A stretch of DNA of 45,116 nucleotides. Source: an uncultured Oscillibacter sp. GTDB taxonomy: Bacteria > Bacillota > Clostridia > Oscillospirales > Oscillospiraceae. Below are positions 24,551 to 34,025 of the stretch, piece after piece; within the stretch, counting starts at the first letter, position 1, and every line of letters starts with the position of its first letter. The notes beneath the pieces were generated by a model that made no database searches, had not been told where the DNA came from, and saw nothing but the letters and a program-made list of their open reading frames with translations. The stretch lies in contig CAJOHW010000034.1 of NCBI GenBank assembly GCA_905234565.1, positions 1 through 45,116 of the forward strand. The letters run 5' to 3'. Made by a program: the position numbers and the translations under genes.

Positions 24551-26284
24551 ATGAAGATCTTATATGTGACCAGTGAGGCCGCCCCCTTCTGCAAGACCGG
24601 CGGCCTCGGGGACGTGGCAGGCTCTCTTCCTGGGGCTCTGGCCCGGGAAGGAGCGGAGGTGGCGGTGGCCTGTCCCCTGTACCGCCGTGTGAGGGAGAAT
24701 TTCGGGGACCAGCTGAAATTCGAGTGCTATGACTATGTGGATCTCGCCTGGCGGCACATCTACTGCGGCCTGTTCTCCTTGGAGAAGGACGGGGTCACCT
24801 GGTATTTCTACGACAACGAGCAATATTTCGACCGTCCGGACCTCTACGGCTATCTGGATGACGGCGAGCGCTTCGCCTTCTACTCCCGGGCGGTGGTGCG
24901 GATGCTGGGGCATCTGAAGTTCTGGCCGGAGGTCATCAACGCCAACGACTGGCAGAGCGCCCTGGTGCCCATTTATCTGAAAGACGACGGCGTCCGGGAG
25001 GACCGCTTCCGCTCCATTAAGACCGTATTCACCATCCACAACATTGAGTATCAGGGACGGTTCAACCCCTACGTGCTGGGCGACCTCTTCGGCCTGGACG
25101 CCGGCTGGGTCCGGGACGGCACCATGCTCATGGACGGGGATTTGAACCTCCTCAAGGGCGCGGTGCTGTGCGCCGATGCCGTGACCACCGTGTCCCCCAC
25201 CTACGCCAACGAGCTGAAACTGGCCTATTTCGCCCACCGTTTGGAGAGCGTCATGCGCCAGTGCGAGTATAAGCTCTCCGGCGTGCTCAACGGCATTGAC
25301 ACCGTCTCCTTCAACCCGGCAACGGACCCCCGGCTGACCTTCAACTATACGGCGGAGGATCTCTCCGGCAAGGCCCAGGATAAGGCGGCGCTGCAGCAGA
25401 TGCTGGGCCTGCGCCAGGAACCGGATCTCCCCATCGTGGCCATGATCAGCCGTCTGGTGTCCCACAAGGGCCTGGATCTGGTGTGCGAGGTGATCCACGA
25501 CATGATGGGCCTTCCCATGCAGCTGGTGATCCTGGGCAAGGGCGATCAGAAGTACGAGGAGTTCTTCCGCTGGGCGGGCCAGCAGTACCAGGGCCGCATG
25601 TCCGTGGTGCTGGACTACAACGAGGAGCTGTCCATGGCGATTTACGCCGGCGCGGACCTGTTCCTCATGCCCTCCCGCAGCGAACCCTGCGGCCTGAGCC
25701 AGATGATCGCCATGCGCTACGGCACCATCCCCGTGGTGCGGGAGACCGGCGGTCTGCGGGATACCGTGGAGCCCTACGACGCCCTTCGGGACGCGGGCAA
25801 CGGGTACAGTTTTGCCAACTATTCCAGCGGCGATATGCTCTATGTGCTTCGTTCCGCTGTTTATCTGTATACAGATTATCCGGACGCCTTTGCGCGTCTG
25901 CGCCAGCGGGCCATGGCCTGTGACTTCAGCTGGAAGCGCAGCGCTAACGCCTATCTGAACGTCTACGCGGGACTCCTGGGCCGGGTATGGCCGGAGCCGG
26001 AGGCCGAAAAGGCGGCGGAGGAAGAGGACAGCGCCGCCCCCGCGCCGGAGGAAGAGCACAGCGCCGCCCCTGCGCCGGAGGCCGCCGCGGAGGCGGAGGA
26101 CGCGCCGGAGGAGATCGATGAGGCCGCAGAGGATGCCGGGGAGGCCCAGGAGACGGAGGTTTCCGAGGACGCCGAGGCGGAGGAAGCGGCAGGAGACGGG
26201 AAGAAGCGTCCCGCTCCCCGGCGTGTCCGGCGGAAAGAGAAAGACGAGGCCAAAAAGAGAAAGCCCAAGAAGGCAAAAGACTGA
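24551..26284 (+). CDS. glgA: Glycogen synthase with a long charged C-terminal tail
   Basis: A GT5 ADP-glucose-dependent glucosyltransferase that extends alpha-1,4 chains. Family motifs: SEAAPFCKTGGLGDV (the KTGGL substrate loop, near residue 15), VINANDWQSALVP, TIHNIEYQG, LNGID, SRLVSHKGLDL and MPSRSEPCGLSQMIAMRYGTIPVVRETGGLRDT, where the EPCGL Glu is catalytic. The GT5 core ends near residue 480, the usual length; about 96 more residues follow, Glu/Ala/Pro-rich then Lys/Arg-rich (KKRKPKKAKD). That tail holds a 30-base tandem repeat. AAAGGA lies ten bases before the ATG. Confidence 0.93.
   Translation: MKILYVTSEAAPFCKTGGLGDVAGSLPGALAREGAEVAVACPLYRRVRENFGDQLKFECYDYVDLAWRHIYCGLFSLEKDGVTWYFYDNEQYFDRPDLYGYLDDGERFAFYSRAVVRMLGHLKFWPEVINANDWQSALVPIYLKDDGVREDRFRSIKTVFTIHNIEYQGRFNPYVLGDLFGLDAGWVRDGTMLMDGDLNLLKGAVLCADAVTTVSPTYANELKLAYFAHRLESVMRQCEYKLSGVLNGIDTVSFNPATDPRLTFNYTAEDLSGKAQDKAALQQMLGLRQEPDLPIVAMISRLVSHKGLDLVCEVIHDMMGLPMQLVILGKGDQKYEEFFRWAGQQYQGRMSVVLDYNEELSMAIYAGADLFLMPSRSEPCGLSQMIAMRYGTIPVVRETGGLRDTVEPYDALRDAGNGYSFANYSSGDMLYVLRSAVYLYTDYPDAFARLRQRAMACDFSWKRSANAYLNVYAGLLGRVWPEPEAEKAAEEEDSAAPAPEEEHSAAPAPEAAAEAEDAPEEIDEAAEDAGEAQETEVSEDAEAEEAAGDGKKRPAPRRVRRKEKDEAKKRKPKKAKD
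26018..26077 (+). repeat. 30-base tandem repeat inside the glgA tail
   Basis: Two adjacent 30-base units (26018-26047 and 26048-26077) differ at two positions and encode EEEDSAAPAP and EEEHSAAPAP. The duplication is in frame and appears to be how part of the acidic tail grew. Confidence 0.75.
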
Positions 26285-26293
26285 GGAGGATTC

Positions 26294-28701
26294 ATGACAC
26301 CGTTTAGCACGAAATCCCTTGAGGAAGCCCTGACCGCCAAATTGATGCTGAACTTCGGCAAGACGCCGGAGGAGGCCAGCGACCAGGAAATGATGAAGGC
26401 CAGCGCCCTGGTACTCCGGGATGTCATGGCGATTCGCGGCGTTGAGGCGGTGAAAGAGACCCGCCGCTATCGGAAAAAGCAGGTCCACTACCTGTCCCTG
26501 GAATTTCTGATGGGCCGGAGCCTGATGAAGAACGCCTACAACCTGGAAGTGCTGCCCCAGCTGCGGGAGGCCCTGGGGAACCTGGGCTTCAAGGCGGCGG
26601 ACATCTTCGAGCTGGAACCGGACGCGGGCCTGGGCAACGGCGGCCTGGGGCGTCTGGCCGCCTGTTACCTGGACTCCATGACTACCCTGGAGATCCCCGC
26701 CACCGGCTACTCCATCTGCTATGAGCTGGGGATCTTCAAGCAGAAGATCGTGGAGGGCCAGCAGGTGGAGCTTCCGGACCACTGGAAGGATATGGGCGCG
26801 GCGTGGCTGCTGCCCAAGCCGGAGGAGGCCCAGGAAGTGATGTTTGGCGGCAGCGTCCGCCAGTTCTGGGACGACGGCCATCTCCACGTGGTGCAGGAAA
26901 ACGCTACCAAGGTGCTGGCGGTCCCCTGGGACATGGTGGTGGCGGGCTATGGCACCAAGAATGTCAACACCCTGCGCCTGTGGGACGCCCGGCCCTCTAC
27001 ACCGGTGAACATGGACCTCTTCGCCCGGGGCGAGTACCTGAAAGCCCAGGAGGAGGAGGCCATGGCGGAGGCCATCGCCAAGATCCTCTATCCCGACGAC
27101 AACCACTATGAGGGCAAGTCCCTGCGGCTGAAACAGCAGTATTTCTTCGTCTCCGCCACAAGCACCTCAATACCTACGGCACGCTGAAAAACTTCCACGA
27201 GAAGAACATCATCCAGATCAACGACACCCATCCGGCCCTGGTGATTCCGGAGCTCATGCGGATCTTTGTGGATGAGGCGGGCATGGAGTGGGATGAGGCC
27301 TGGGAGATCACCCGCAGGTCCGTGGCCTATACGAACCACACGGTGCTGGCGGAGGCCTTGGAGCGCTGGCCCCAGCACCTGGTGGCGGATTTGCTGCCCC
27401 GGGTATGGCAGATCATCCAGGAGATCGCCCGGCGCTGGCAGCAACGGGTGGATGAGTTCTACCACGACGGCACGAAAACCGCCGCCATGGCGATTCTCTG
27501 GGACGGCGAGGTCCGGATGGCGAACCTGTGCATCGCGGGGGGCATCGCGGTGAACGGCGTGTCCGCTCTGCACTCCCAGATTCTCCGGGAGGACGTGTTC
27601 CGGGACGCCTATGGCATGGAGCCCCAGAAGTTCAAGAACGTGACCAACGGCATCGACCACCGCCGCTGGCTCAGTGAGATCAACCCCCGTCTGGACAGCC
27701 TGATTCAGGAACTGACCGGGGGACCGGAGTATCTGCTGTCCCCCCTGGTGCTGCGGAAGCTGGACAATTTCGCGGACGACGACTCCGTGCTGGACCGTTT
27801 GGCGGCGATCAAGCGGGCCAACAAGGAGGAGTTCTCCAACCACGCCCGCCGCAAGCGGGGCTTGAAGCTGAACCCGGACGCCATCTTCGACGTACAGGTG
27901 AAGCGGCTCCACGAGTACAAGCGCCAGCTCCTGAACGTCCTGCACATCATCACCCTGTACCAGAGGCTTCAGGACGATCCCAACGCCATTACCCATCCCC
28001 ACATCTTCCTGTTCGGGGCCAAGGCCGCCCCGGGGTACGCCGTGGCGAAACGGATCATCCGGCTCATCAACTCCCTGGCGGATCAGATTGACCACGATCC
28101 CGTGTGCAACGACAAGCTGAAAGTGGTCTTTTTGGAGAACTACCGGGTGTCCCTGGCGGAGCGGCTCATGCCGGCCAGCGAGGTCAGCCAGCAGATCTCC
28201 ACGGCGGGGAAGGAGGCCAGCGGCACCGGCAACATGAAGTTCATGATGAACGGCGCGCTGACCATCGGCACCCTGGACGGGGCCAACGTGGAAATGCACG
28301 AGGTATTGGGGGACGAGAATATGTTCCTGTTTGGCCTTCGTGCGGAGGAAGTGGAGCGGATCAAGCGGGAGGGCTATGTGTCCCAGCGGATTTACCACCA
28401 GGATCCCGCCCTGCACCGCTGTTTGGACGCTCTGCGGAGCGGGTTCCGGGACGGCGTGTCCTACGATGATCTGTATCAGCGGCTTCTCTTTGGCGCGGGA
28501 GGCAGTCCGGCGGACGAGTACCTGCTTTTGGCGGACTACGGTGCCTACTGCGACGCGGAGCGGCGCATGGCGGAGGCCTACAAGGACACCCGGCACTGGA
28601 ACCGCATGAGCCTGCACAACATTGCCCGCAGCGGGATTTTCGCGGCGGACCGGGCTGTGGCGGAGTACGCGGATCACATCTGGAATGTGCCCCACCGGTG
28701 A
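26294..28701 (+). pseudogene. glgP: Glycogen/maltodextrin phosphorylase, frameshifted
   Basis: A GT35 PLP enzyme that releases glucose 1-phosphate from glycogen. The first frame (from 26294) has SLEFLMGRSL, DAGLGNGGLGRLAACYLDSM and GYGTKNVNTLRLW. Frame is lost near 27157, right after QQYFFVSAT, and resumes in another frame with HKHLNTYGTLKNFHEKNIIQINDTHPAL, then VTNGIDHRRWL, VKRLHEYKRQLLNVL and GTGNMKFMMNGALTIGTLDGANVE with the PLP lysine. Relatives have a (T/S)xQSILRR-type stretch at the gap, so about 25 bases (one more than a multiple of three) are missing; adding them gives about 810 residues, a normal length. Real lesion or sequence error. Confidence 0.88.
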
Positions 28702-28733
28702 GACGGAACCGCAAAACGGTTGGACGACAGAAG

Positions 28734-28767
28734 AGCATCCCCGGGAAAATCCGGGGATGCTTTTTTT
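28734..28767 (+). terminator. Intrinsic terminator of the glycogen operon
   Basis: A perfect 10-bp stem (28735-28744 with 28751-28760), loop GAAAAT, then TTTTTTT. Confidence 0.92.
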
Positions 28768-28778
28768 ACGCGATCTTC

Positions 28779-28828
28779 AAGATTTGCTGCATCTCAGGTC
28801 ACTGGCACGGCAACCGGAGGCAAATCTT
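28779..28828. repeat. Dispersed palindromic repeat, copy B
   Basis: AAGATTTGC (28779-28787) and GCAAATCTT (28820-28828) are perfect inverted ends around a CTGGCACGGCA core. Right of it the bases ATGG continue the match to copy C. The rest of the gap to 28973 shows no gene I can support. Confidence 0.72.
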
Positions 28829-28973
28829 ATGGTATACAGGTATAACCATGCGCGTGAAGCCTTATTTGATCAATGCAAGTGCGCGGTGCGGCGAGGAATT
28901 TTGTGAGGGGAACAATTTTGGCTCAGGACGGTTCCCGCCGCCCACAGACGGCGCGAACCTCCGGGGAAAGCCG

Positions 28974-29189
28974 TTACCGTTCGCGGCTGAGGCCCAGCAA
29001 ATAGTCCGTGCTGACGCCATAGAACTTGCTGAGCGTAATCAGGTGGTGGATGGGAAGTTCGTTTGCCCCACGCTCATAGCGCGCATACATGGTCTGTGAG
29101 GTACCTAACACTTCGGCAATCTGGGTCTGGGTCTTGTCCGCGTCTTCTCGCAAATCACGCATGATTCGCACGTAGTCCATCTCATCCAT
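28974..29189 (-). CDS. XRE-family helix-turn-helix regulator
   Basis: A 71-residue protein that is almost only an HTH_3 domain: TQTQIAEVLGTSQTMYARYERGANELPIHHLITLSKFYGVSTDYLLGL. The recognition helix is around SQTMYARYERG. A GGAGGTG site precedes the ATG. It is convergent with glgP and divergent from the DEAD-box helicase gene, with a 264-base A+T-rich gap between. The target is unknown; autoregulation or control of the helicase promoter is a simple guess. Confidence 0.85.
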   Translation of the reverse strand: MDEMDYVRIMRDLREDADKTQTQIAEVLGTSQTMYARYERGANELPIHHLITLSKFYGVSTDYLLGLSRER

Positions 29190-29453
29190 ACTTCACACCT
29201 CCATTGGACGCCCTGTCTTTTGGTAGGAATAATTTATCACAAAAACGGGATCCAGCGTGAAGAAAATACACAATTTTACTATAAAATTTCGGCAATTTGA
29301 AACAAAAAAGAAGGTGTTCCCCCGGGATTTGCGCAAAAATTTACTAAATTTGTGAACTTTCTGTCAAAATAAAGAAAATAGGCCCCTATTGGTCCCCATT
29401 CCGCTTTACAACAGACGCAAATCCGGATATAATAGGAGAGAGGAGAGGAAACG
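29190..29453. other. A+T-rich divergent regulatory gap
   Basis: This 264-base stretch between the XRE and helicase genes is much richer in A+T than its surroundings. It contains the helicase promoter at 29405-29433 and several A/T tracts. No ORF is supported. The leftward promoter of the XRE gene cannot be fixed with confidence. Confidence 0.5.
29405..29433 (+). promoter_or_regulatory. Promoter of the DEAD-box helicase gene
   Basis: TTTACA (29405-29410), 17 bases, perfect TATAAT (29428-29433), 20 bases before the ATG; the short leader carries GAGAGGAGAGG. Confidence 0.82.
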
Positions 29454-30605
29454 ATGGAAATTACAAAGGGCGTCCGGTTTGACACGCTGCCCATCGCGCC
29501 AGAACTGCTGGACGCCATTGCCAGACAGAATTTACAGCTCAGCACCCCGGTCCAGGCGGGCTGCATCCCCCCCATGATGGACTGGCAGGATGTCATCGCC
29601 AAGGCTCCCACCGGTACGGGAAAGACCCTGGCCTACGGAATACCTATTGTCCAGCACGTGGACCCGGAGGACGAGACGGTCCAGGCGGTGATTCTGTCCC
29701 CCACCCGGGAACTGGCCCTCCAAATCAATGAGGAACTGCGGGCCCTGGCGGTGTGCAAGCCGGGAGTGCGGACCGTGTGCCTGTACGGCGGCGCGCCCAT
29801 TGGAAAGCAGATCGAGTCTCTGAAAAAGCGGCCCCAGATTGTGGTGGCCACGCCGGGACGCCTCAGTGACCACATCAAGCGGCGGACGGTCCGGATAGAG
29901 ACGGCTCAGACGGTGGTCTTAGACGAGGCGGACCGGATGCTGGACATGGGCTTTGTCCACGACGTGACCCGTCTGCTGGACCGGATGAAGAACCGCCGGA
30001 ACCTGGGGCTGTTCTCCGCCACCATCTCCCGGGAGGTCATGGACATCGCCTGGGTCTACCAGCGGGACGCGGCGGAGATCACCGTGCGGGAGGACGAGGA
30101 GAACAAGCCGGACATCAAGCAGTTCCGCATGGAGACCACGGACAAGGCCGGGGCCATTGCGGCCATCTTAGAGGAGACGGGGTTCGACCGCTGCATGGTG
30201 TTTTGCAATACGAAGGGCTCCACGGAGCGCATTGCCTATTTTCTGCGCCAGCGGGGGGTGGACGCGGAGTGCATCCACGGGGACATCCCCCAGAAGCGCC
30301 GGGAACAGGTGATGGACCGGTTCCGGCGGGGGGAACTGCGGGTGTTTGTGTCCACGGACGTGGCGGCCCGGGGCATTGACGTGGACGATGTGGACATCGT
30401 GTTCAACGCGGACGTGCCGGACGAGAACCAGGACTACATCCACCGCATTGGCCGCACGGGCCGGGCGAAACGCCAGGGGGTGGCGGTGACGCTGGAGGGG
30501 GACTATCCCTCCCGGATCCGGATGGGGGAGATTGCCCGCCGGACAGGAAACGTGATTGTTCCGGTGCGCTTTGGCCCGGACGGAAAACTGGAACCGGCAG
30601 AATAG
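29454..30605 (+). CDS. DEAD-box ATP-dependent RNA helicase
   Basis: A 383-residue minimal helicase that remodels RNA. All core motifs can be read in order: Q motif STPVQAGCIPP, motif I APTGTGKT, Ia PTRELA, Ib TPGR, II DEAD, III SAT, IV VFCNT, V STDVAARGIDV and VI HRIGRTGR. The usual basic RNA-binding tail is absent, so substrate choice probably depends on partners. It may act in ribosome assembly or cold adaptation as relatives do. A run of 18-base tandem repeats begins at the stop codon. Confidence 0.93.
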   Translation: MEITKGVRFDTLPIAPELLDAIARQNLQLSTPVQAGCIPPMMDWQDVIAKAPTGTGKTLAYGIPIVQHVDPEDETVQAVILSPTRELALQINEELRALAVCKPGVRTVCLYGGAPIGKQIESLKKRPQIVVATPGRLSDHIKRRTVRIETAQTVVLDEADRMLDMGFVHDVTRLLDRMKNRRNLGLFSATISREVMDIAWVYQRDAAEITVREDEENKPDIKQFRMETTDKAGAIAAILEETGFDRCMVFCNTKGSTERIAYFLRQRGVDAECIHGDIPQKRREQVMDRFRRGELRVFVSTDVAARGIDVDDVDIVFNADVPDENQDYIHRIGRTGRAKRQGVAVTLEGDYPSRIRMGEIARRTGNVIVPVRFGPDGKLEPAE

Positions 30606-30668
30606 TCCTGGGCAGACGGCCAGTCCTGGGCAGACGGCCAGTCCTGGGCAGACCGCCAGTCTTGGACC
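30604..30668. repeat. 18-base tandem repeat (minisatellite), about 3.6 copies
   Basis: Units AGTCCTGGGCAGACGGCC start at 30604, 30622 and 30640 (the third has one change), with a partial fourth at 30658-30668. The array starts inside the helicase stop codon and ends just before the stop of the convergent kinase gene, so it fills the whole gap between them. Confidence 0.85.
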
Positions 30669-30671
30669 CTG

Positions 30672-31529
30672 TCACTCTTCGCTTCGCAGCAAAAAGGCTT
30701 CCCGGGGCAGGGAATCGGCCAGGGCCAGGAGCAGGGGGTTGAACCCGCCCAGATACTCCGCCGGAGGCTCATGAAATTGGAGAATCCCGCCTTCACTCTG
30801 GATATCCGGAATGGACAGGGTGAAGGTGCTGCCTTTTCCGGGCCGGGATTCCGCCAGCACCACGCCGCCGTGGCCCTCCGCGATGGAGCGGCAGATGGAG
30901 AGGCCCAGTCCTAAACCGTGGCGGGGCGGGTCCATGCGGGAGGTATGGCAGTACCGATCAAAGAGGGTGGGGAGCAGTTCTTCGGAGATTCCGCACCCCG
31001 TGTCCGCCACGGACAGATCGATGCTGCCGTCTTTCAGACGGAGGTTCACGCTGATGGTGCCGCCGTCGTCGGTGAACTTCACCGCGTTGGACAGCAGCTG
31101 GTACAGGGCGGTTTTGATGGCCTTGGGGTCGTGGAGGCAGATATGGCGGTCCATGGGACAGGTGAACTTTAGGGTGATGCCTTTCATCGCCGCCAGGTCC
31201 CCGGCCTGGCCGCAGATCCGCCCGATGGGATTCACGATATCCAAAAAGCTCTTGTAATACAGCCGTTTCCCCAGGAGGTAGGCGGCGTCGTCCAGGTTAT
31301 GGACCATGTGCAGAAGGCGGTAATAGCTCTGGTCCATGAAGGCGGCTTTGGCGTCCGCCTCGTCGGACTGCTCCCGGGCCTCCGGAGGGGCCAGCTGCCG
31401 GGCGGCCAGATACAGGGTGCTCAGCGCCCCCCGGAACTGGGACGCCACATTGGGGAATAAGGCGGTCAGATTGGGATCCGCGGCGGCAGTCTCTGCCTGC
31501 TTCGCGCCGGTCTTTTTTTTACGCTCCAT
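30672..31529 (-). CDS. Soluble histidine-kinase-like ATPase, no clear phospho-acceptor His
   Basis: A 285-residue protein with no signal or membrane segment. The C-terminal ATPase domain is clear: N box YQLLSNAVKFT (Asn148), G1 VADTGCGIS and G2 RHGLGLGLSICRSIAEGHGG. Where a HisKA H box is expected it has NVASQFRGALSTLYLAARQL, with no HE pair; His74 and His77 lie later in RLLHMVHNL. About 45 residues follow the ATPase domain and match nothing I know. It could be a divergent kinase, an anti-sigma-type kinase or a phosphatase-like regulator. The start at 31529 follows AAGGAGG. Orphan: no response regulator adjoins. Confidence 0.78.
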   Translation of the reverse strand: MERKKKTGAKQAETAAADPNLTALFPNVASQFRGALSTLYLAARQLAPPEAREQSDEADAKAAFMDQSYYRLLHMVHNLDDAAYLLGKRLYYKSFLDIVNPIGRICGQAGDLAAMKGITLKFTCPMDRHICLHDPKAIKTALYQLLSNAVKFTDDGGTISVNLRLKDGSIDLSVADTGCGISEELLPTLFDRYCHTSRMDPPRHGLGLGLSICRSIAEGHGGVVLAESRPGKGSTFTLSIPDIQSEGGILQFHEPPAEYLGGFNPLLLALADSLPREAFLLRSEE

Positions 31530-31777
31530 AAGGGCCTCCTTGCGGTGTCTCTGTCTCAGGATAGTATGTGCGTCCGATGGAGGAGAAAATATTGCAAATA
31601 TTACCAAATATAGAGGGGATTTCCCGTCAGACACAGCATAGCAAAAAAACGGGAAAAAGGCAAGAGGCTTGACATATTTTTACAGCCGCTTATGGTTTCA
31701 GTGAAAACAGACTTCCCCCCTCTTGCCAGGAGGGGGGGAAGAAAATCTAAGGGCACTGGGACGGGCAGAGGGGCGTA
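31530..31777. other. Gap between HPF and the kinase gene
   Basis: No ORF is supported. Near 31586-31611 there are AATATT repeats around GCA. A TTGACA at 31669-31674 has no convincing -10. At 31712-31741 a C-run/G-run hairpin followed on the minus strand by TCTGTTTT is a plausible weak terminator for HPF. Confidence 0.45.
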
Positions 31778-32326
31778 TCAGGTGGCGTCGTCCGCCACAA
31801 TGAGGCCGTAGCCGCCGTCCTTGCGCTGGTAGACGATGGAGAGGCTCTCGTTTTCGCTGTCCCGGAAGACGAAGAAGTCGTGGTTCAGCAGATTCATCTG
31901 CAAGATGGCCTCTTCCGGGCTCATAGGCTTGACGGAGAAGCGTTTGGTGCGGATGATCTGGAACTCCTTCTCCTCCGCCACATCGAAATCATCGGGGGCG
32001 GACGGCGGGGGGAAGCTGTCGCCCCGGAGGCGCTTGGACAGACGGGTCTTGTTTTTCAGGATCTGCCGCTCAATATACCGGACCGCGGCGTCCACAGCGC
32101 CGCGCATATCGCCGTCCGGGGCCTGGGTCTGGGCCCGAAGGATGGTGCCCCCGTCGTGGATGGTGATTTCCACGGTGCAAAGGTGGTTTTTCTGGACGGA
32201 GAAGGTAACGGACACCGGGGCGTCGTCATCCCGCAGGTATTTGGCCAGTTTGGAGATTTTCTTTTCCGCGTAAGCCTTGATGGAATCGTTCAGGGACACT
32301 TTCTTGCAGGCATAGGTGAACTTCAT
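31778..32326 (-). CDS. hpf: Long-form ribosome hibernation promoting factor
   Basis: A 182-residue protein that binds idle 30S subunits and pairs ribosomes into 100S dimers. The N-terminal RaiA/S30AE domain (1-100: SLNDSIKAYAEKKISKLAKYL..., VEITIHDGGTILRAQTQAPD) occupies the decoding groove. A charged linker follows, then the dimerisation domain (about 125-180: IIRTKRFSVKPMSPEEAILQMNLLNHDFFVFRD). Both domains are intact. Expected to be induced on starvation. GAAAGGAGCG precedes the ATG. Confidence 0.95.
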   Translation of the reverse strand: MKFTYACKKVSLNDSIKAYAEKKISKLAKYLRDDDAPVSVTFSVQKNHLCTVEITIHDGGTILRAQTQAPDGDMRGAVDAAVRYIERQILKNKTRLSKRLRGDSFPPPSAPDDFDVAEEKEFQIIRTKRFSVKPMSPEEAILQMNLLNHDFFVFRDSENESLSIVYQRKDGGYGLIVADDAT

Positions 32327-32367
32327 GGTAATCGCTCCTTTCGTATCAGGGAGGGCTTGTGAGGAAT

Positions 32368-32396
32368 ATTATACCATAAGTCCTCACTTTTGTACA
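32368..32396 (-). promoter_or_regulatory. Promoter of hpf
   Basis: On the minus strand, TGTACA (32396-32391), 17 bases, perfect TATAAT (32373-32368), about 40 bases before the ATG. Confidence 0.65.
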
Positions 32397-32416
32397 GGGG
32401 GCGTGGTGCAAAATCT

Positions 32417-32460
32417 ACAAAAAAATACAGCGGCGGCGGGACCAGGGATCCCGCCGCCGC
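32417..32460 (-). terminator. Intrinsic terminator of the beta-glucoside operon
   Basis: Read leftward, a 12-bp G+C stem (32449-32460 with 32430-32441) is followed by TGTATTTTTTTG. It lies about 40 bases past the glucosidase stop. Confidence 0.85.
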
Positions 32461-32501
32461 GTTTCGCGCTGAGAAACGCCGTTTTGACGCTGAAAAAGCG
32501 C

Positions 32502-34010
<1,509 letters not shown>

Positions 34011-34025
34011 TCACAATGGGGTTTC

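Noticed and set aside
28698-29099. Rightward frame after glgP
   Set aside because: It begins within the glgP end, covers the terminator and a dispersed repeat and runs antisense into the XRE gene.
31669-31700. TTGACA promoter-like site on the plus strand
   Set aside because: No acceptable -10 at the right distance and no rightward gene follows before the leftward hpf.
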